A stretch of 64,000 nucleotides of DNA from Patiria pectinifera (taxonomy: Eukaryota; Echinodermata; Asteroidea; Valvatida; Asterinidae). Position numbers and translations under genes: made by a program. Under the pieces are notes generated by a model. The model was not told the origin of the DNA. It saw only the letters and a list, made by a program, of their open reading frames with translations, and ran no database searches. Positions 22,010-33,088 of the stretch are shown piece by piece (the stretch's first letter is position 1; every line of letters begins with the position of its first letter). The stretch is taken from the NCBI GenBank assembly GCA_029964075.1, contig CM057134.1, positions 20,748,905 through 20,812,904 of the forward strand. Direction: 5' to 3'.

Positions 22010-24230
22010 AAGCAAACCGAAGGAAACCAATGAAATAAAAAAAAAAGGGCAAATATCTGTTTATATATAATGTGTTCCTTACTGAGTTTTATTATAGTTG
22101 GGATAACATGGCTCGCTAAGAATTTCTGATAAAAATATTATGGACTTGTTTTGGTCACGAACCTTATGTTAGCTCGGTGAAACAAGGATAGATTGCATTT
22201 GATTTGGCCTAAGAAATTGACTCCCTTAAAAGAGCGAGGGCTCAGATTCGTTTTATTCAGGGGTGGATAGAGTGTGATGATGCGAACAATTTCAACATTG
22301 TTAGGTTGGAGGCAACAAACGGTATAAGAGTTCGGTCGAGGCAGGAGGCTCTGCACCAGCGTTCCATAGGCCTAATTATGGAATAGCAGGGTGAATGCGA
22401 GTAGAGACGTTGATAAAACTCGATGGGGAAATACATGATTGCCTCTATCTACTGACATTTCGTGGCATTATTCTCAGGTTCGTGTTTAATTATGAGTCAC
22501 GGCTTTGCAAGAAGTTTTTTATGCATATTTTGACAGATCTGTGACATTGTTGTGGATGTAAATACGTGATGATATGGGCAAACAACCGGGCTCAAATATA
22601 TATGGGTTCCATACGGTAAGAAATAGGCGAAGTACAGTAGGAAGCATTATGATCGGAAGGTGAACAAGCAGAATGAGCGAAAAGGAAAACAAAGTAATGA
22701 GAATATATAGATAATTAAATGGACAGGCAAATTAATAAAGGATCCTTTTTTTTCGGCCCCCCCCCCCACCCAGAAAGAGGAAGAAAGAAAATCTTTTTCA
22801 AGGGCCATATGCTGCAATTCAGAAAAGGCGTAGCTTTGGATTTTAGGCGAATGAGGAAGGTTGCCGTAATTGGGGAAATCAAGGAAGTTCAAATTTACGG
22901 AATGTGGATGGAGGGGCATAGGATGGAACCTAGTTTGGAGAGGCTGGTCCAGATGGTGGGCGGCAGTTTGGTTAATATTTGTGGAGGGCTGCGAAAATGG
23001 ATAGTGTTTTGGCAAAATAATGATTAAGGATCAGGCAGGCGATGGAGTTGCATAAAGATGGCTGCGGTGGGTAAAGGCCTCGTGGAGATGAGGGATGGCT
23101 GGCACAGGTGGTTTAGGCGCTGAGGTGCCTTGACAGAAAAGTTGGCGGGCTTTAACAGGTCAAAATGCGTTATGTACAAAATATCAGGGGCATAACGACC
23201 CCCCCCCCAAGGATATATATATAGAGAGAGAGAATGAATAAATAAATAAAATAATGCATGAAATCCCGATTGTTTTAATAGAAAGGATAAGGAACCCTTG
23301 CCTATTTCCAAATTTAGGGGAACAGTTATTATTTCTGGTACACAAAACGGGGCTAAATGGAGATTCTTGGGACAGAAGAAAAAAAAAAAGAAAAAAAAGA
23401 AAAAAAAAGAGGGGGTCAAAGTGCAGCCTGAAAATAAAGGAGATACCACAATGTAGTTTTAAAAAAAAAAAGAAATTGAGGAAGGGCCCCAATGGGAAAA
23501 GGAAAGAGAGGTGTAACCCTTTTATGCAGAAAAGAGTAGATAAATAAAAGAGAACGGGCCAGAATGAAGCCAAAATTGGAAAGAGCAGCCAAAAGAAGGA
23601 AAAAAAAAAAAAAAAAAAAAGGAATATATGGAGAGGATGGGCCTAAATGCAGCTCCTTTAGAAAAGGGAAAGAGGATGGGCATAAATGAAGCCCAAAAAG
23701 TGGACAGAGGCCAGGCCTATAATGTGGAAAAAAGGACACACACACACACACACAAAATGCGGAAAGAGGATGGAAAAGAGGATGGAAAGGGGATGGATCT
23801 TGAATGTAGTCCAAATTGAAATGGAGGTTGGACAAAAATGTAGACTAAAATGTAAAGTGGATGATCTTATTATGTAGCCCAGAAATGGAATAAGAAGATG
23901 GGCCTAAATGAAGGAAAATAGATGAATAAAGGAAAAATTTGCAGCCAAATATGGAAACGGAGGATGCAGCCTGAAATGGGTGCAAGGATAGGCCTAAAAT
24001 ACTGCCAACGATATTGAGAGAGGCCGAGGGCCTAAATACAGCCTGAAGTTTTAAAGGAGGAGCCCCAAGGACAAGAAAAAAAAAAAAAAAAAAAAAAAAA
24101 GCAACATGTTTAAGTGCAGCTTGTTTTGTTTGGATGAGAATTAATATTTTCTCTCATTGCAATTTGGTAATAAAAAAAAAAAATAATAATAATAATAAAA
24201 AAATATATATATATAAAAAAATTCAAATTA

Positions 24231-24261
<31 letters not shown>

Positions 24262-24420
24262 ATATAAGGCCTCTATGCCTATGTATAATGACAACAAGCA
24301 GCATGGAAATACTTGGATAAAAGATTGTTGGTTTTGGTTTTGGAGCTGAACTTTCTTCCTCTTTCAAGGCCCATACTACTCGTCAGTACATAGTAAGTCT
24401 TTGTATGTGTTTGAATACAG
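22010..24420 (+). other. Ngaro internal non-coding region, purine-rich
   Basis: About 2.4 kb between Gag-like blocks. From about 22700 the plus strand is strongly purine-biased, with repeated ggaaagagg / gcctaaatg motifs and A tracts of 15-25 bases (23600, 24080, 24230). Apparent Lys-rich and Phe-rich frames here are compositional. It starts GTAAAG and ends with a gaatacag acceptor-like site, so it may be an intron. Confidence 0.5.
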
Positions 24421-24927
24421 GCTAAGTCCGCTCTGGAAGTCCACAAGCCTTTGCGTCTAGAATTGCTGAAGGCATGCACGGAGACAGGATACGACCGTAA
24501 CGTTGCATATGTAATGTCCCTCTTACGGAGATACGTGGAAGAGTTCACTCCCCTTACGTCGGAGGATTTGAAGGAGAAGCAGTTGTATATCAACCTGCTC
24601 AATGAATGCACAAAGCATGTGAACGCAAAGGTGGAGGGTATTGCAATGTACATTTATAAGTCCGTAACGGGAGAAGACTCCGACAAGCGTCTTCGCTTTG
24701 CAAGGAAGCATTTGGGTTTGGGGTCACCACCAGTAGATAGTCAGGCTCGGGCCCGCGACTCTACGCAGTGGGCTAGAGGCAGGCCGCCTTTTCGTCCCAG
24801 TAGGCGGGGTTTTATGAGGCAGTATCGGGGTTTTGGTTCCAGAGGGGGGCCTTCTTTTGGTACTTCGACGTGCTATCGATGTCAAAAAAAGGGTCATTTC
24901 GCACGCGAGTGTAAGGAGATTATGTAG
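24421..24927 (+). CDS. Ngaro Gag-like block with CCHC zinc knuckle
   Basis: About 168 codons. The first half is helical and charged (LRLELLKACTETGYDRN). The second half is Arg/Gly-rich (RPPFRPSRRGFMRQYRGFG) and ends in a retroviral-type knuckle, CYRCQKKGHFARECK, spacing C-x2-C-x4-H-x4-C. Such knuckles bind element RNA in nucleocapsid-like proteins. Confidence 0.75.
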   Translation, partial: AKSALEVHKPLRLELLKACTETGYDRNVAYVMSLLRRYVEEFTPLTSEDLKEKQLYINLLNECTKHVNAKVEGIAMYIYKSVTGEDSDKRLRFARKHLGLGSPPVDSQARARDSTQWARGRPPFRPSRRGFMRQYRGFGSRGGPSFGTSTCYRCQKKGHFARECKEIM

Positions 24928-25519
24928 CGGTGTTGATTAAAGAGATTAAATAGAGGGGCCATTTTAAGGCAGGTTTGTGGTCCAATAAATAAATTGAAAA
25001 TATAATGCCTTATTGCGAGGGTTTTCAAAATTAAGACCGTCTGGTCTTGGTACAAGTGGGCGTGTTTACTTGAATTTAGGAAAGGTACTTATTATTATTT
25101 TGTACTTGATTGTAGTCTTAAGTTATATCTCATGATTTAGATCTCAGGATGGATTTTGTACGGTGTTGAAAGATAAGGCATAAAATAGAATAAACAAAAT
25201 CGGAAGAAATCAAACAAAATAAAATAATGTGAGAGGGAAAAAAAAAAAAAAAAAAAAAAAAAAAGTGAAGGAAACAATTGAAGTAATTTGTGAAGATGTT
25301 ATTACGATGCAATAAACACCGAAGAAGAAGCGGATTGTGATAGAAACAGAAGAAGTGTGTAGAGATGTTGTTTCTGTTAGATACATTTAATCATTATCGG
25401 TTGAGGCGATAAATACGGTTACTTTCACGTACAAAAAGGCAGTAAACGGGTGGAATGTCTCAAAGAAGCATTCACGATGATTCTTTGTTTCGGTATATCT
25501 GTATCTTCTTCTCATACAG
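24928..25519 (+). other. Ngaro spacer between Gag-like and pol blocks
   Basis: AT-rich, with an A tract at 25240-25263. It ends with ttcttctcatacag, an acceptor-like sequence, directly before the pol block. No coding sequence is visible. Confidence 0.5.
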
Positions 25520-27336
25520 GAATATTGCCGGTATCTGCGGATATTAAAGGGTCATCCTTGGGAAAGCTCACTGCAGACGAAGTTTGATCCAGTAGCTGCT
25601 TATGTTAACAGGCGGGAGCGAGGTGTGATCTCATGGGTTGACATAGCTGGGAATCCCGCCAGTCCCCCGGACGGGAGTGCTCCATGCCCGTCGGAAGTGT
25701 TAGCTGGGGCCTGTTTGCCAAATTTTGAATTACTTCGTTTTCGGGATCCAGATAGTTTCGTTGCGGGTGGTTTGCACGAAAATCCGGAGTTATGGGAGAG
25801 CGTTTTACAGGAATGTTCAGAGGATGGTCGTATGGTTAAAAACTGGCTGCACAAGGGAGTGGACTTATATGACTTCTTTCAGCCCTTTAAAGGTTCATAC
25901 CGTGGAAGGGTTTTTGATTCAATTGTTCCTCCGCCAATGTATTTTGCTAATGCGCCCGTGTGTAAAGAGTTTGTCCCCTTCATTAATGATACCATAATGA
26001 AGCGTATCAAGGAGGGATCAGTGAAGTTGTTGGGTCCAGTACATGAGGTCGCTCCTCCAAGATGCGTTAATGCCCTGTCCGTAGAGCCAAAAAAACCAAG
26101 ACTGGTTTTGTCAATGAAGGGCCCGAACCTTTGGTGTAAGGACACTCCGTTTAACCTCACTCCTCTGGGCGAGATTGTCAGGTCGGTCGACAGGGGAGGG
26201 TTTTTCTCCGGAACAGACGACGCTCAGGGATATAAACAGGTTCTGCTAACAGAGAGGTCAAGGACCTTTTGTGGATTTGAATGGGCTGGGTTTTACTTTG
26301 TAGACGTTACACTTCCTTTTGGTTTTAAGAACAGTGCATACATATACTCTTCCATCGGATTCTGTCTCTCAACGTGGCTAAAAAACAGGGGAGTACACAC
26401 GGAGATATGGATAGATGACCGCTTCATAGGGGAAGCAGGAGGAAGCGGAAGCATTTTGGGTTGAGTTTACCTTGCTTATTTTGTACTTATTTGCAGAGTC
26501 CGGGTGGCGGTCCAGTAGAGTCCGCATACATGAGAGCTTCGAGAGCCTTGTATGCAGTGTGTTACATGCAGTCCCGTCTAGGATACTTCGTGAATCTGAA
26601 GAAGAGTCATCTTAAGCCAGTTTCCAGTATGGTACATCTTGGTTTGGGTATATGCTCCAAGACATTATCTTTCTGGATACCGGATAAGAAGAAGTTGTCG
26701 TTTGCAGAGGTCAGGGAGGAAATTTTGTCCAAAAATGCCGTCCTTCTTAAAACTCTGCAGCGTTTTGTAGGGAAGTGTCAGAGTTTTGCTTTAGTTTTCC
26801 CAGCGGCTTCTCTATTTACCCGGGAATGTTGTCAGATTATGTCCAATCTGGATGATGACTCTGCGCCAGTGTCGTTGCCGCGGCCGGTAAGAGATGAGAT
26901 ACTTTTTTGGAGGTTTATAGACTCGCTTTCTGAGCCTATACCATGGAGGATGGAGCGCCACTTGAGATTACAGCTGTGCTCGGACGCATCTGGCTTTAGA
27001 TGGGGAGGAGTGTTGTCCCTCGGAAACGGTGATGTCACTTTTGGGGATTACTGGTCGCCGGAAGTTCAACGAATAGCTGACATTTGCTACAAAGAAGCAC
27101 TGGCCCTGTATTTCGTGCTTCTCTCTGTCATCGATGTCCTTTGGGACCGCAGAGTGGACGTGCAAGTTGACTCCCAGAGTCTATATCAGGCTTGGACCCA
27201 TTTGAGGGCGAAGTCACCTGCTCTCGTCGGAATACTGAAACTGATCTTTGCCCTGACGCTAGAAGCAAATTTCGATTTAAAGTTGGAATGGGTTTCCTCT
27301 GAGAGTAACCGGGCTGACGGTCCCTCCACTGAGTGA
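25520..27336 (+). CDS. Ngaro reverse transcriptase and RNase H region
   Basis: The first part carries RT motifs of the DIRS/Ngaro type: FSGTDDAQGYKQVLL (first catalytic Asp region), VTLPFGFKNSAYIY, and WIDDRF as the xxDD box. The second part has NLKKSHLKP, an RNase H core beginning LCSDASGFRWGG (first catalytic Asp), KEALALYFV, VDSQSLYQAW, and ends SNRADGPS, as in DIRS-group RNase H. It copies element RNA into DNA and removes the RNA strand. Confidence 0.8.
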
Positions 27337-27816
27337 ACGTGAGCTGATTCCCGACTCACATCATCTCTGTGGCTTTATCTCCAAGAGGAATTAGGGGGCG
27401 ATTCAGGATTCACGTTCGACCTCATGGCACTTCCATCAAATGTGCCAAAAGGCAGGGATGGACGCAGTCTCAAGTTTTTCTCGAGGTATCCCGTTCATGG
27501 TAGTTCGGGAGTTAATGTCTTTGCCCAACCTTGTCCAAGAGGGCACGAGTTGTACGTTTTCCCGCCATTTGTGCTCCTCCCAGCACTGATAAAGCTTCTT
27601 CGTGAGTGGGGTGGCATAGTTGTGACATTGGTGGTTCCTAAGCACAGACATCCAAGGAGTTGGTGGCCGTGTCTGAAGTCCTTTGCAAGGCAATCTCTAC
27701 GACTGTCGGAATCCGGCCAAATTGGGGTTGTGGAATTCCCTTCTCGTAGTGGTTACAGGTGCAACGAAGCCGGTCTTCCATTTGAGCTGTGGGCCTTCAA
27801 GTTTTTTTCCCAATGA
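27337..27816 (+). CDS. Ngaro post-RNase H linker
   Basis: Frame with GHELYVFPPFVLLPALIKLL and VVPKHRHPRSWWPCL. A YxFPP...L-x2-VVP...WWP pattern follows RNase H in many DIRS-group pol proteins. Its biochemical role is not established to my knowledge. Confidence 0.6.
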
Positions 27817-28391
27817 GCGATAGCATTCCAATGGAACCAAGTATGCCAGAGCGAAGTTCGGTGCTGTTGGTGTCGGACTCCATGTTTAGAGGGCTGGTCG
27901 CTTTTGGTTGGCCGTCGGCTTTGGATGTCAAGCTTGAAGTGTGTGGAGGAGGAAAGATGGCAGCACTTTGCAGGGTTTTGGCGTCACTTTGTCGAGCTAG
28001 GGCACCAGCTATAGCGATTTTGCACGGGGGAATCAATGATTTCAGCAGGAGTACGGATCGTGTGGGAAAATCGACGGACATGCTGAAGGTCTTTGAGGTC
28101 TCGTCCAAACAACTGAGGGTTCAGTTTCCGGCAGTTCGTTTTGTCATGTCCGGGATCTGTCAAACGGCAGACCAAGACACGAATCGGGTAGTTGCATCGG
28201 TCAATGTCACATTCAAGCGTTTGTGCATGGAAAATGGCTGGCATTTCCTCTCCAATGACTACATCTCCCAAGAGGATCTAGTGGACCAGGTTCATTTATC
28301 CACCTGGGGAAGCCTCAGGTTGCATCGCCGACTGCAATTATTCTTGCGGTCCATTTTGGGATTGCGAGCAGGGGTGAATATTGGTGTCTAG
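27789..28391 (+). CDS. Ngaro SGNH/GDSL-like hydrolase domain
   Basis: 200 codons. Motifs in family order: VLLVSDSMFRGL (block I, nucleophile Ser), LHGGINDF (block III, Gly-Ile-Asn-Asp), and DQVHLSTWG (block V, Asp-x2-His). All four SGNH signature residues are present and the length is usual for the domain. Some Ngaro-group elements carry such a domain; esterase or lipase-like activity on an unknown substrate is inferred. It lies between pol and recombinase with short spacing. Confidence 0.75.
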   Translation: MGLQVFFPMSDSIPMEPSMPERSSVLLVSDSMFRGLVAFGWPSALDVKLEVCGGGKMAALCRVLASLCRARAPAIAILHGGINDFSRSTDRVGKSTDMLKVFEVSSKQLRVQFPAVRFVMSGICQTADQDTNRVVASVNVTFKRLCMENGWHFLSNDYISQEDLVDQVHLSTWGSLRLHRRLQLFLRSILGLRAGVNIGV

Positions 28392-28458
28392 TGAGGCTGG
28401 TCGTAGCTTCTCGCTTTTTAAATGGTATCTATATTTCATTTTGTGTCTTTAGCTCGTT

Positions 28459-29699
28459 TCGATGACTGCAAGGCTGAAGGAGCTAGATGATAGGTTGGAT
28501 GGATTGGCCTACAGCAAACAGAAAAGCAGCCTAGCAAGGAGCTTGGAGGAGTTTCTGAAGGTAAATCGCAGTTCGGGCTATTGCACGGAAGGTGTGGACC
28601 TTGCTTCGGCCGCCCCGGAGGATGTCGTTAAATTTCTCATTGACAGAGACACGAGGGGAAGAACGCAAGTCCACAGGACGGGCTGTACTAATCTGGGGAA
28701 GAATGGTTTTGTGCTTGTGGCTGTGCCAGGAGGTTAGCGGCTGGAACAGTGGATTCGTATGTTGGCCAGCTAAGAGCATGCTTTAATTCCATCGGTAGAA
28801 CGCAACCTTGGAGACAAGAAGGCCGTTGCGGAAATCCTTGCATATCGCACCGCGTGCAAAAGTACTTGAAGGCGATACGATTGGAGCAAGCTGAGGCGCA
28901 TGTTACCCCTCGACAAGCAGTGCCAATATTTTCTGACAAAATTAAGTGGTTATCAAATGAAATAAGGAGGCGAATTTCTACCCATGCCTTAGGGGCTGGA
29001 GGAAACTTCATTGAGCGTTTCATTCTTCACAGAGATTTAGCTTTCTTTCTCTGTCTCTGGTGGGCGGGGGATCGAGCCGCTGATCTTGGTCGGGCAAAAA
29101 CCTGTGAGATAACTCGGATAGAAGGCGGAGATTTATTATTCAATCATACCATAGGCAAAACGGTGAGAGAGGGGGACTCTTCCTTGATAATCATCCCAAA
29201 GTTGGACGTTGATGAAATGGATCCGGCGGGTGCGGTAGAAAGGATGGTGCAGTTGGCTGGAGAAGAGGGTCACGATCTCATCGACGGCTATCCTTTCCGC
29301 CCGATGACTTCTGATAAGCGATCGCTAGCAAACAAGCCCTTCTTTGGTAGCGCCCCGGGAAATCGCATGAAGCTGTACTTCGCGGATTCGCCTGACCTCA
29401 ACGATAGAAAACTCAGGCCGCATGGGGGCAGGGCCGGAGTAGCTGCTACGCTGAAGGTCCTCGGAGCAACGGATCAACAAGTGATGGCCCACTGCAGGTG
29501 GGCGACTCATCGCACCTTTAAACATTACACACAGTTGGAGAGGGTCGAGAGGCACCAGAGCACGGTACGAATGCTAAGGGAAGCGGTCAGCGCTAATGGA
29601 AGCGACCATGCATCAACGGCGGACTTGGCGGGAGGCTTCTACAGATCCTTGAATTCCGGCTTCAGAGTAGAAAGGGCGTTCCAACGGCGAGACTGTTGA
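28459..29699 (+). CDS. Ngaro tyrosine recombinase
   Basis: An N-terminal core-binding-like part (ARLKELDDRLDGL; EFLKVNRSSGYCTE) and a catalytic part. Catalytic motifs: first Arg in AGDRAADLGRAK, HGGRAG (His-x-x-Arg), HCRWATH (His/Trp region), and the Tyr nucleophile in FKHYTQLERV, in the usual order. The enzyme integrates the circular DNA intermediate at the core shared by element and target, so no target duplication of the integrase type is made. It lies last in the element, as in other Ngaro elements. Confidence 0.85.
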
Positions 29700-29822
29700 G
29701 GTGCTTATCAAGAAATCCAAGGCGAAGGGATTAAGGGGTGGGTGAGATACGGGTGGTTTTGGGGGGTCCTCCGGAGTGTTCTATAGCAGATCTTGATGCA
29801 GGATTGGAAGTTTTGGAGTGAA

Positions 29823-29902
29823 AATCGTTTTACACCCATACCTGAGACTTTTAGAAGCCAGAGCCCGAAGACAACACAGCGATGCAAATAGAATACTATT
29901 TG
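29823..29902 (+). repeat. Ngaro split repeat B1
   Basis: 80 bp identical to B2 (30107-30186). Overlaps A2 by 10 bp (atactatttg). Confidence 0.9.
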
Positions 29903-29908
29903 CATCGC
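29879..29908. other. Predicted tyrosine-recombinase crossover site (B1/A2 junction)
   Basis: Perfect 13-bp inverted arms GCGATGCAAATAG and CTATTTGCATCGC around the 4-bp spacer AATA, exactly at the B1/A2 joint. This is the geometry of a recombinase site with two binding arms. Each genomic end of the element keeps one arm: the left end has only the right arm and the right end only the left arm. Confidence 0.75.
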
Positions 29909-29956
29909 GGTGGACGTTGAGGGCGACTGATTCCACATCAGTCGCGATTCTGCCGG
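29893..29956 (+). repeat. Ngaro split repeat A2
   Basis: 64 bp identical to A1, immediately following B1. Confidence 0.9.
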
Positions 29957-30106
29957 ATCGTGCTCGAGGTGAATGGTAAGGAGGTGAGGCGTATCCGTCT
30001 ATAGAATTTGTAAGTATGGATTTGTGTAAACATGTACATGTGTTTCCCGCCCACCCACCCCCAAATAGGGGAAGCGCCCCTTTTGCGGGCTCAGGTTTCT
30101 ACGCTT

Positions 30107-30186
30107 AATCGTTTTACACCCATACCTGAGACTTTTAGAAGCCAGAGCCCGAAGACAACACAGCGATGCAAATAGAATACTATTTG
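30107..30186 (+). repeat. Ngaro split repeat B2 (right end)
   Basis: 80 bp identical to B1. It is followed directly by tagcctggttcccagacc, the unit sequence seen uninterrupted at 60033 onward. Confidence 0.9.
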
Positions 30187-30354
30187 TAGCCTGGTTCCCA
30201 GACCTAACAATTATTCGCGACGCTCACGTCTAAATTGTAAATCAGGCAGCCTCCGTGGCTAAAAATAAACATGACTACATTGACGACCCTTTTTCAAAGC
30301 TCGGCTTCGTTTCCGATTTCGCTTTACCACATAATGTTCTGATCAAGTATTTAA

Positions 30355-31177
30355 ATAAATCACTTGCTTTACAATATCATACAGTTGACAGTACAGTTTG
30401 ATATTTCTATAAGATAACACTGACTAATGTTCATCTGGAATCTTCAAAATTAGGCACCCAAATAGCACTGCTAGCAGGCAGAGCCGAACGAAGACCGAGT
30501 TTTGGAAAATCTTGGTAACGGTCATTATAAATTCAAAATAGTACATGACGCTGGAAAAAGTTCGCCCGTAAGATCCGAGTATACCTGATGCACAAATTCG
30601 TCGTTGAATTTCAAGTTTTCTAAATGAAAGCAATGAATATTAATTATCAACTCATTTATGGTTGAACGAAATCGGTCAACAATAACGCCGATGATCTTTG
30701 CTGAAAAGCATGCACGTGTTGGTTGGTTAAAAATAAGACTTCGTCGATTTTTTTTTTTTTTTTGATGTGTTTCTTCGTCGGGTCTTATATTTAATGTGTT
30801 TACATGAAACATCGTTTTACTTCCCTGTTTCGAAAAGACACGCAACCAGTTTATTATGGTCGGGTGCCTTTACTCCGCGTTTACTTATTGTGATCCCGTG
30901 TACGTTTGGAGCAGGGCACGAAACCGCCGCGCACGTGCTATCAGAGCGGTGTTATTTTCGTGCCCTGGGCACTCGGAATAAACATCCTTTTTGAGTGATC
31001 CTGACTACCTCGGATACTCAAGAGAACCAAAGTTATAAAATAAAGGTAGCTTAATAATGTCGCTTTTCATCAAATTGTGAAAACATTCTGCCCAACTTCG
31101 TTTAGTATAGAAAAAATGACGATTTTCACCGACCGTAAATTCACCACAACAACGGTCATATTTCCTTCCCCATATTT
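30355..31177. other. Stretch between the two paralogous units
   Basis: Unique in the window. It contains a T tract near 30748 and a 56-bp inverted repeat at 30912-30967 (cagggcacgaaa / tttcgtgccctg). No gene is supported. Confidence 0.45.
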
Positions 31178-31289
31178 CTCTCTAATTTCCACTGTCATTT
31201 TTTGCATAAACAATATACGGCTTCCAAATTGGCTGCCAATATGGCTGCATTACGTACGGAGCAAGCCAGCTTATAGCCAGATTTTAACA

Positions 31290-31570
31290 GTTCATCAAGC
31301 AGGGGCGGCGGAAGGCCCCCCCCCCCCCCCATTTTCCCAGGCCAACAAAAGTGTCCCTCTTGCGGTTATAAATGTGCCCCCTCGAGATGAAAAAAATGCC
31401 CCTCAAACGCACAGATGAAAGCATAATTATGATCGCCCTACAATTAAATGTGTGTCCTCTCTTGTAATGGAAAACTTCCCCTCAAAAACACAAGTACCCC
31501 TCTCGCATTAACAAGATTGTTTACCTCCTCGAGATGAAAAACTATCCCGTGAAAGTGTAGCCCGGAAAAG
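31290..31570. repeat. Repeat with CTCGAGATGAAA-type motifs
   Basis: Repeated short phrases such as cctcgagatgaaaaa and gtgcccctc. The inverse complement occurs, better developed, at 54180-54497 (catctcgaggaggtaaacaa shared). It marks the outer part of a broken inverted repeat. Confidence 0.5.
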
Positions 31571-32753
31571 TGGCACACTAGACTAAATCAAGCTAAAACG
31601 ATCAAAAGAGTTGGGAAACTCGCTTGCTAAAATAACTTGAATTGATCGAGTAGGGAACTAAAAACGCAAGGAGAATAAATAAATATAGAGACAAACAACT
31701 GATATTAAATTCTCAACAACCAAAAAAAACAACCAAAAAATTTAATGACTCTGAAAGCAAAAGTATCAAAAAAGAAATCCAAAGTGTGACAAAGTATCAG
31801 CCAAAAGAAAACCAAGTTGTCAAAAACCCAGATAAGCTAAAACTAGGAGGTTTTAAAATAAAAAAAAAAGACTTGCGACTAGCAACTGAAGCGTGAACCT
31901 AGGAACAAACGAGACTGTTATTCTAAAATGTAATTATAAAAACACTGTCGAATAGTACCCCCCCCAAAAAAGGAATTCAACCAAGGAACTGAACTTAAAA
32001 AAACAAAGCTCCTAAAACAAACCCAAAAAAAACCCAACAACCAAATTAATCCAAGCGTCAAAGAGGAAAATTGTTCCTAAATACAAGGTTCCAACAAAAA
32101 AGAAAAGTCCCTAAAAAAAGATGAAATTGCCAAAGTTCTAAAATCTTTCAAACCAATGGAATAAAGGAAAACCGAAAAAAAACGAAAAAACTAAAAGCCA
32201 ACACGATATATAAGCGGGTTGCGAATCAAATACACAAACAAAAATAGAGCATACAAATAAGTAAATGACAAAAATGGTTATACAAGTGAAAATACAGCGT
32301 ACAACTTCGAAGTAAATGAACTAGGTCTACAAATAAACTGACTTGTTCACTCTTCACTAAAAGAAAATTCAAATTGTTCCACAAATTTTGCACTTTCGAA
32401 CAACAATCCAAAATGAAACATTTTTCAACTCGTCATCAAATCAAACTTTCAAAGGAATATCGTAAAAACAAGAGAAAATACAAGCGACTGGCTATAATCA
32501 TTTTACTTGGAGGAAAACTTTAACACCAAAATTAGTCATAACAAATAGGAAGAATCAATAACCTTTATACAATAGAATGTCTGTTAAGCTATAAAATGAG
32601 TTTGAACTTACCAAAGAATGAACAGACCAAGTTGGAAAGGCAGGAATAGAAGACTTGGAAAAATGAGTTGTGTGCACTCCACTGCCAGTCTGCAAAGTGA
32701 GTAGAGTCTCGCAAAGGATTGCAAAGCAGATGGCCTGTTATCAGTAGGCTCAT
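31571..32753. other. A-rich stretch without genes
   Basis: Plus strand is very A-rich and poor in T and G from about 31640 to 32420 (many aaccaaaaaa-like runs). No ORF, exon or terminal repeat is supported. Confidence 0.5.
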
Positions 32754-33014
32754 TGTTTCCTCAAAAAGTGTGATATCAACATCCGTGAAATTTCAACAGG
32801 TAAGGTTTTGAACACTTTTCTTTAAATGTTGGAATGGGGTTGTCTTTGAAAGCAGCAAAATGCATGACTTGCAATGATCCTATATGCCTTTGAAGCTATG
32901 CATCCTAAGTAGGCCTACTTTATACACATTGACGATGGTGGACATGTAACTCTAATCTCCGTTTCGCGTGGTTATTTCTCCACATTGGCTTTTAGATTGA
33001 GGGCGCTTTTAGCT

Positions 33015-33088
33015 TTACCGCAGATCGCCAGCAGCCTCTGCTTCTGCCTGTTGTTCTTTTAAGTCAGCCTCTGCTTCTGCCTGTAGTT
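33015..33088 (-). CDS. Terminal exon (exon 4), paralogue 2
   Basis: 74 nt after a catttatatag acceptor: AA completes Glu, then LQAEAEADLKEQQAEAEAA, GDLR and TAA. It differs from paralogue 1 by two residues and about one silent change. Confidence 0.65.

Larger units (their letters stand above)
20467..30186 (+). mobile_element. Ngaro-type tyrosine-recombinase retroelement, nearly whole
   Basis: 9.7 kb bounded by split direct repeats in the order A1 (20467-20530), coding region, B1 (29823-29902), A2 (29893-29956), B2 (30107-30186), the Ngaro arrangement. A1 and A2 are identical (64 bp) and B1 and B2 are identical (80 bp), so the insertion is young. Coding blocks in order: Gag-like with zinc knuckle, reverse transcriptase, RNase H, a linker, an SGNH-hydrolase-like domain, tyrosine recombinase. 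The undisturbed target atactatttg is at 60023-60032 in the paralogous unit. The blocks lie in more than one frame and some borders look like splice sites, so it looks nearly whole. Confidence 0.85.
9303..30354 (-). repeat. Duplicated gene unit, paralogue 1
   Basis: From ctctctaatttcc to gatcaagtatttaa this block matches paralogue 2 (31178-60197) in order and orientation, apart from private insertions. Here the private insertions are a solo LTR, a TA-type MITE, a hAT MITE and the Ngaro element; without the Ngaro element and the solo LTR it is about 10 kb. It carries the exons of a minus-strand death-domain gene. The unit has no transposon termini that I can see, so a segmental gene duplication is the simplest reading. 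Confidence 0.75.

Noticed and set aside
21675-22052. 125-residue minus-strand ORF
   Set aside because: Shadow of the plus-strand Gag-like block, with no supporting motif.
23254-24367. Lys-rich (plus) and Phe-rich (minus) ORFs
   Set aside because: Produced by purine/A tracts of the Ngaro internal region.
9303-30354. The duplicated unit as one giant transposon (for example a Polinton)
   Set aside because: No polymerase, integrase, capsid or terminal repeats belong to the unit itself; its coding content is a spliced host-like gene.
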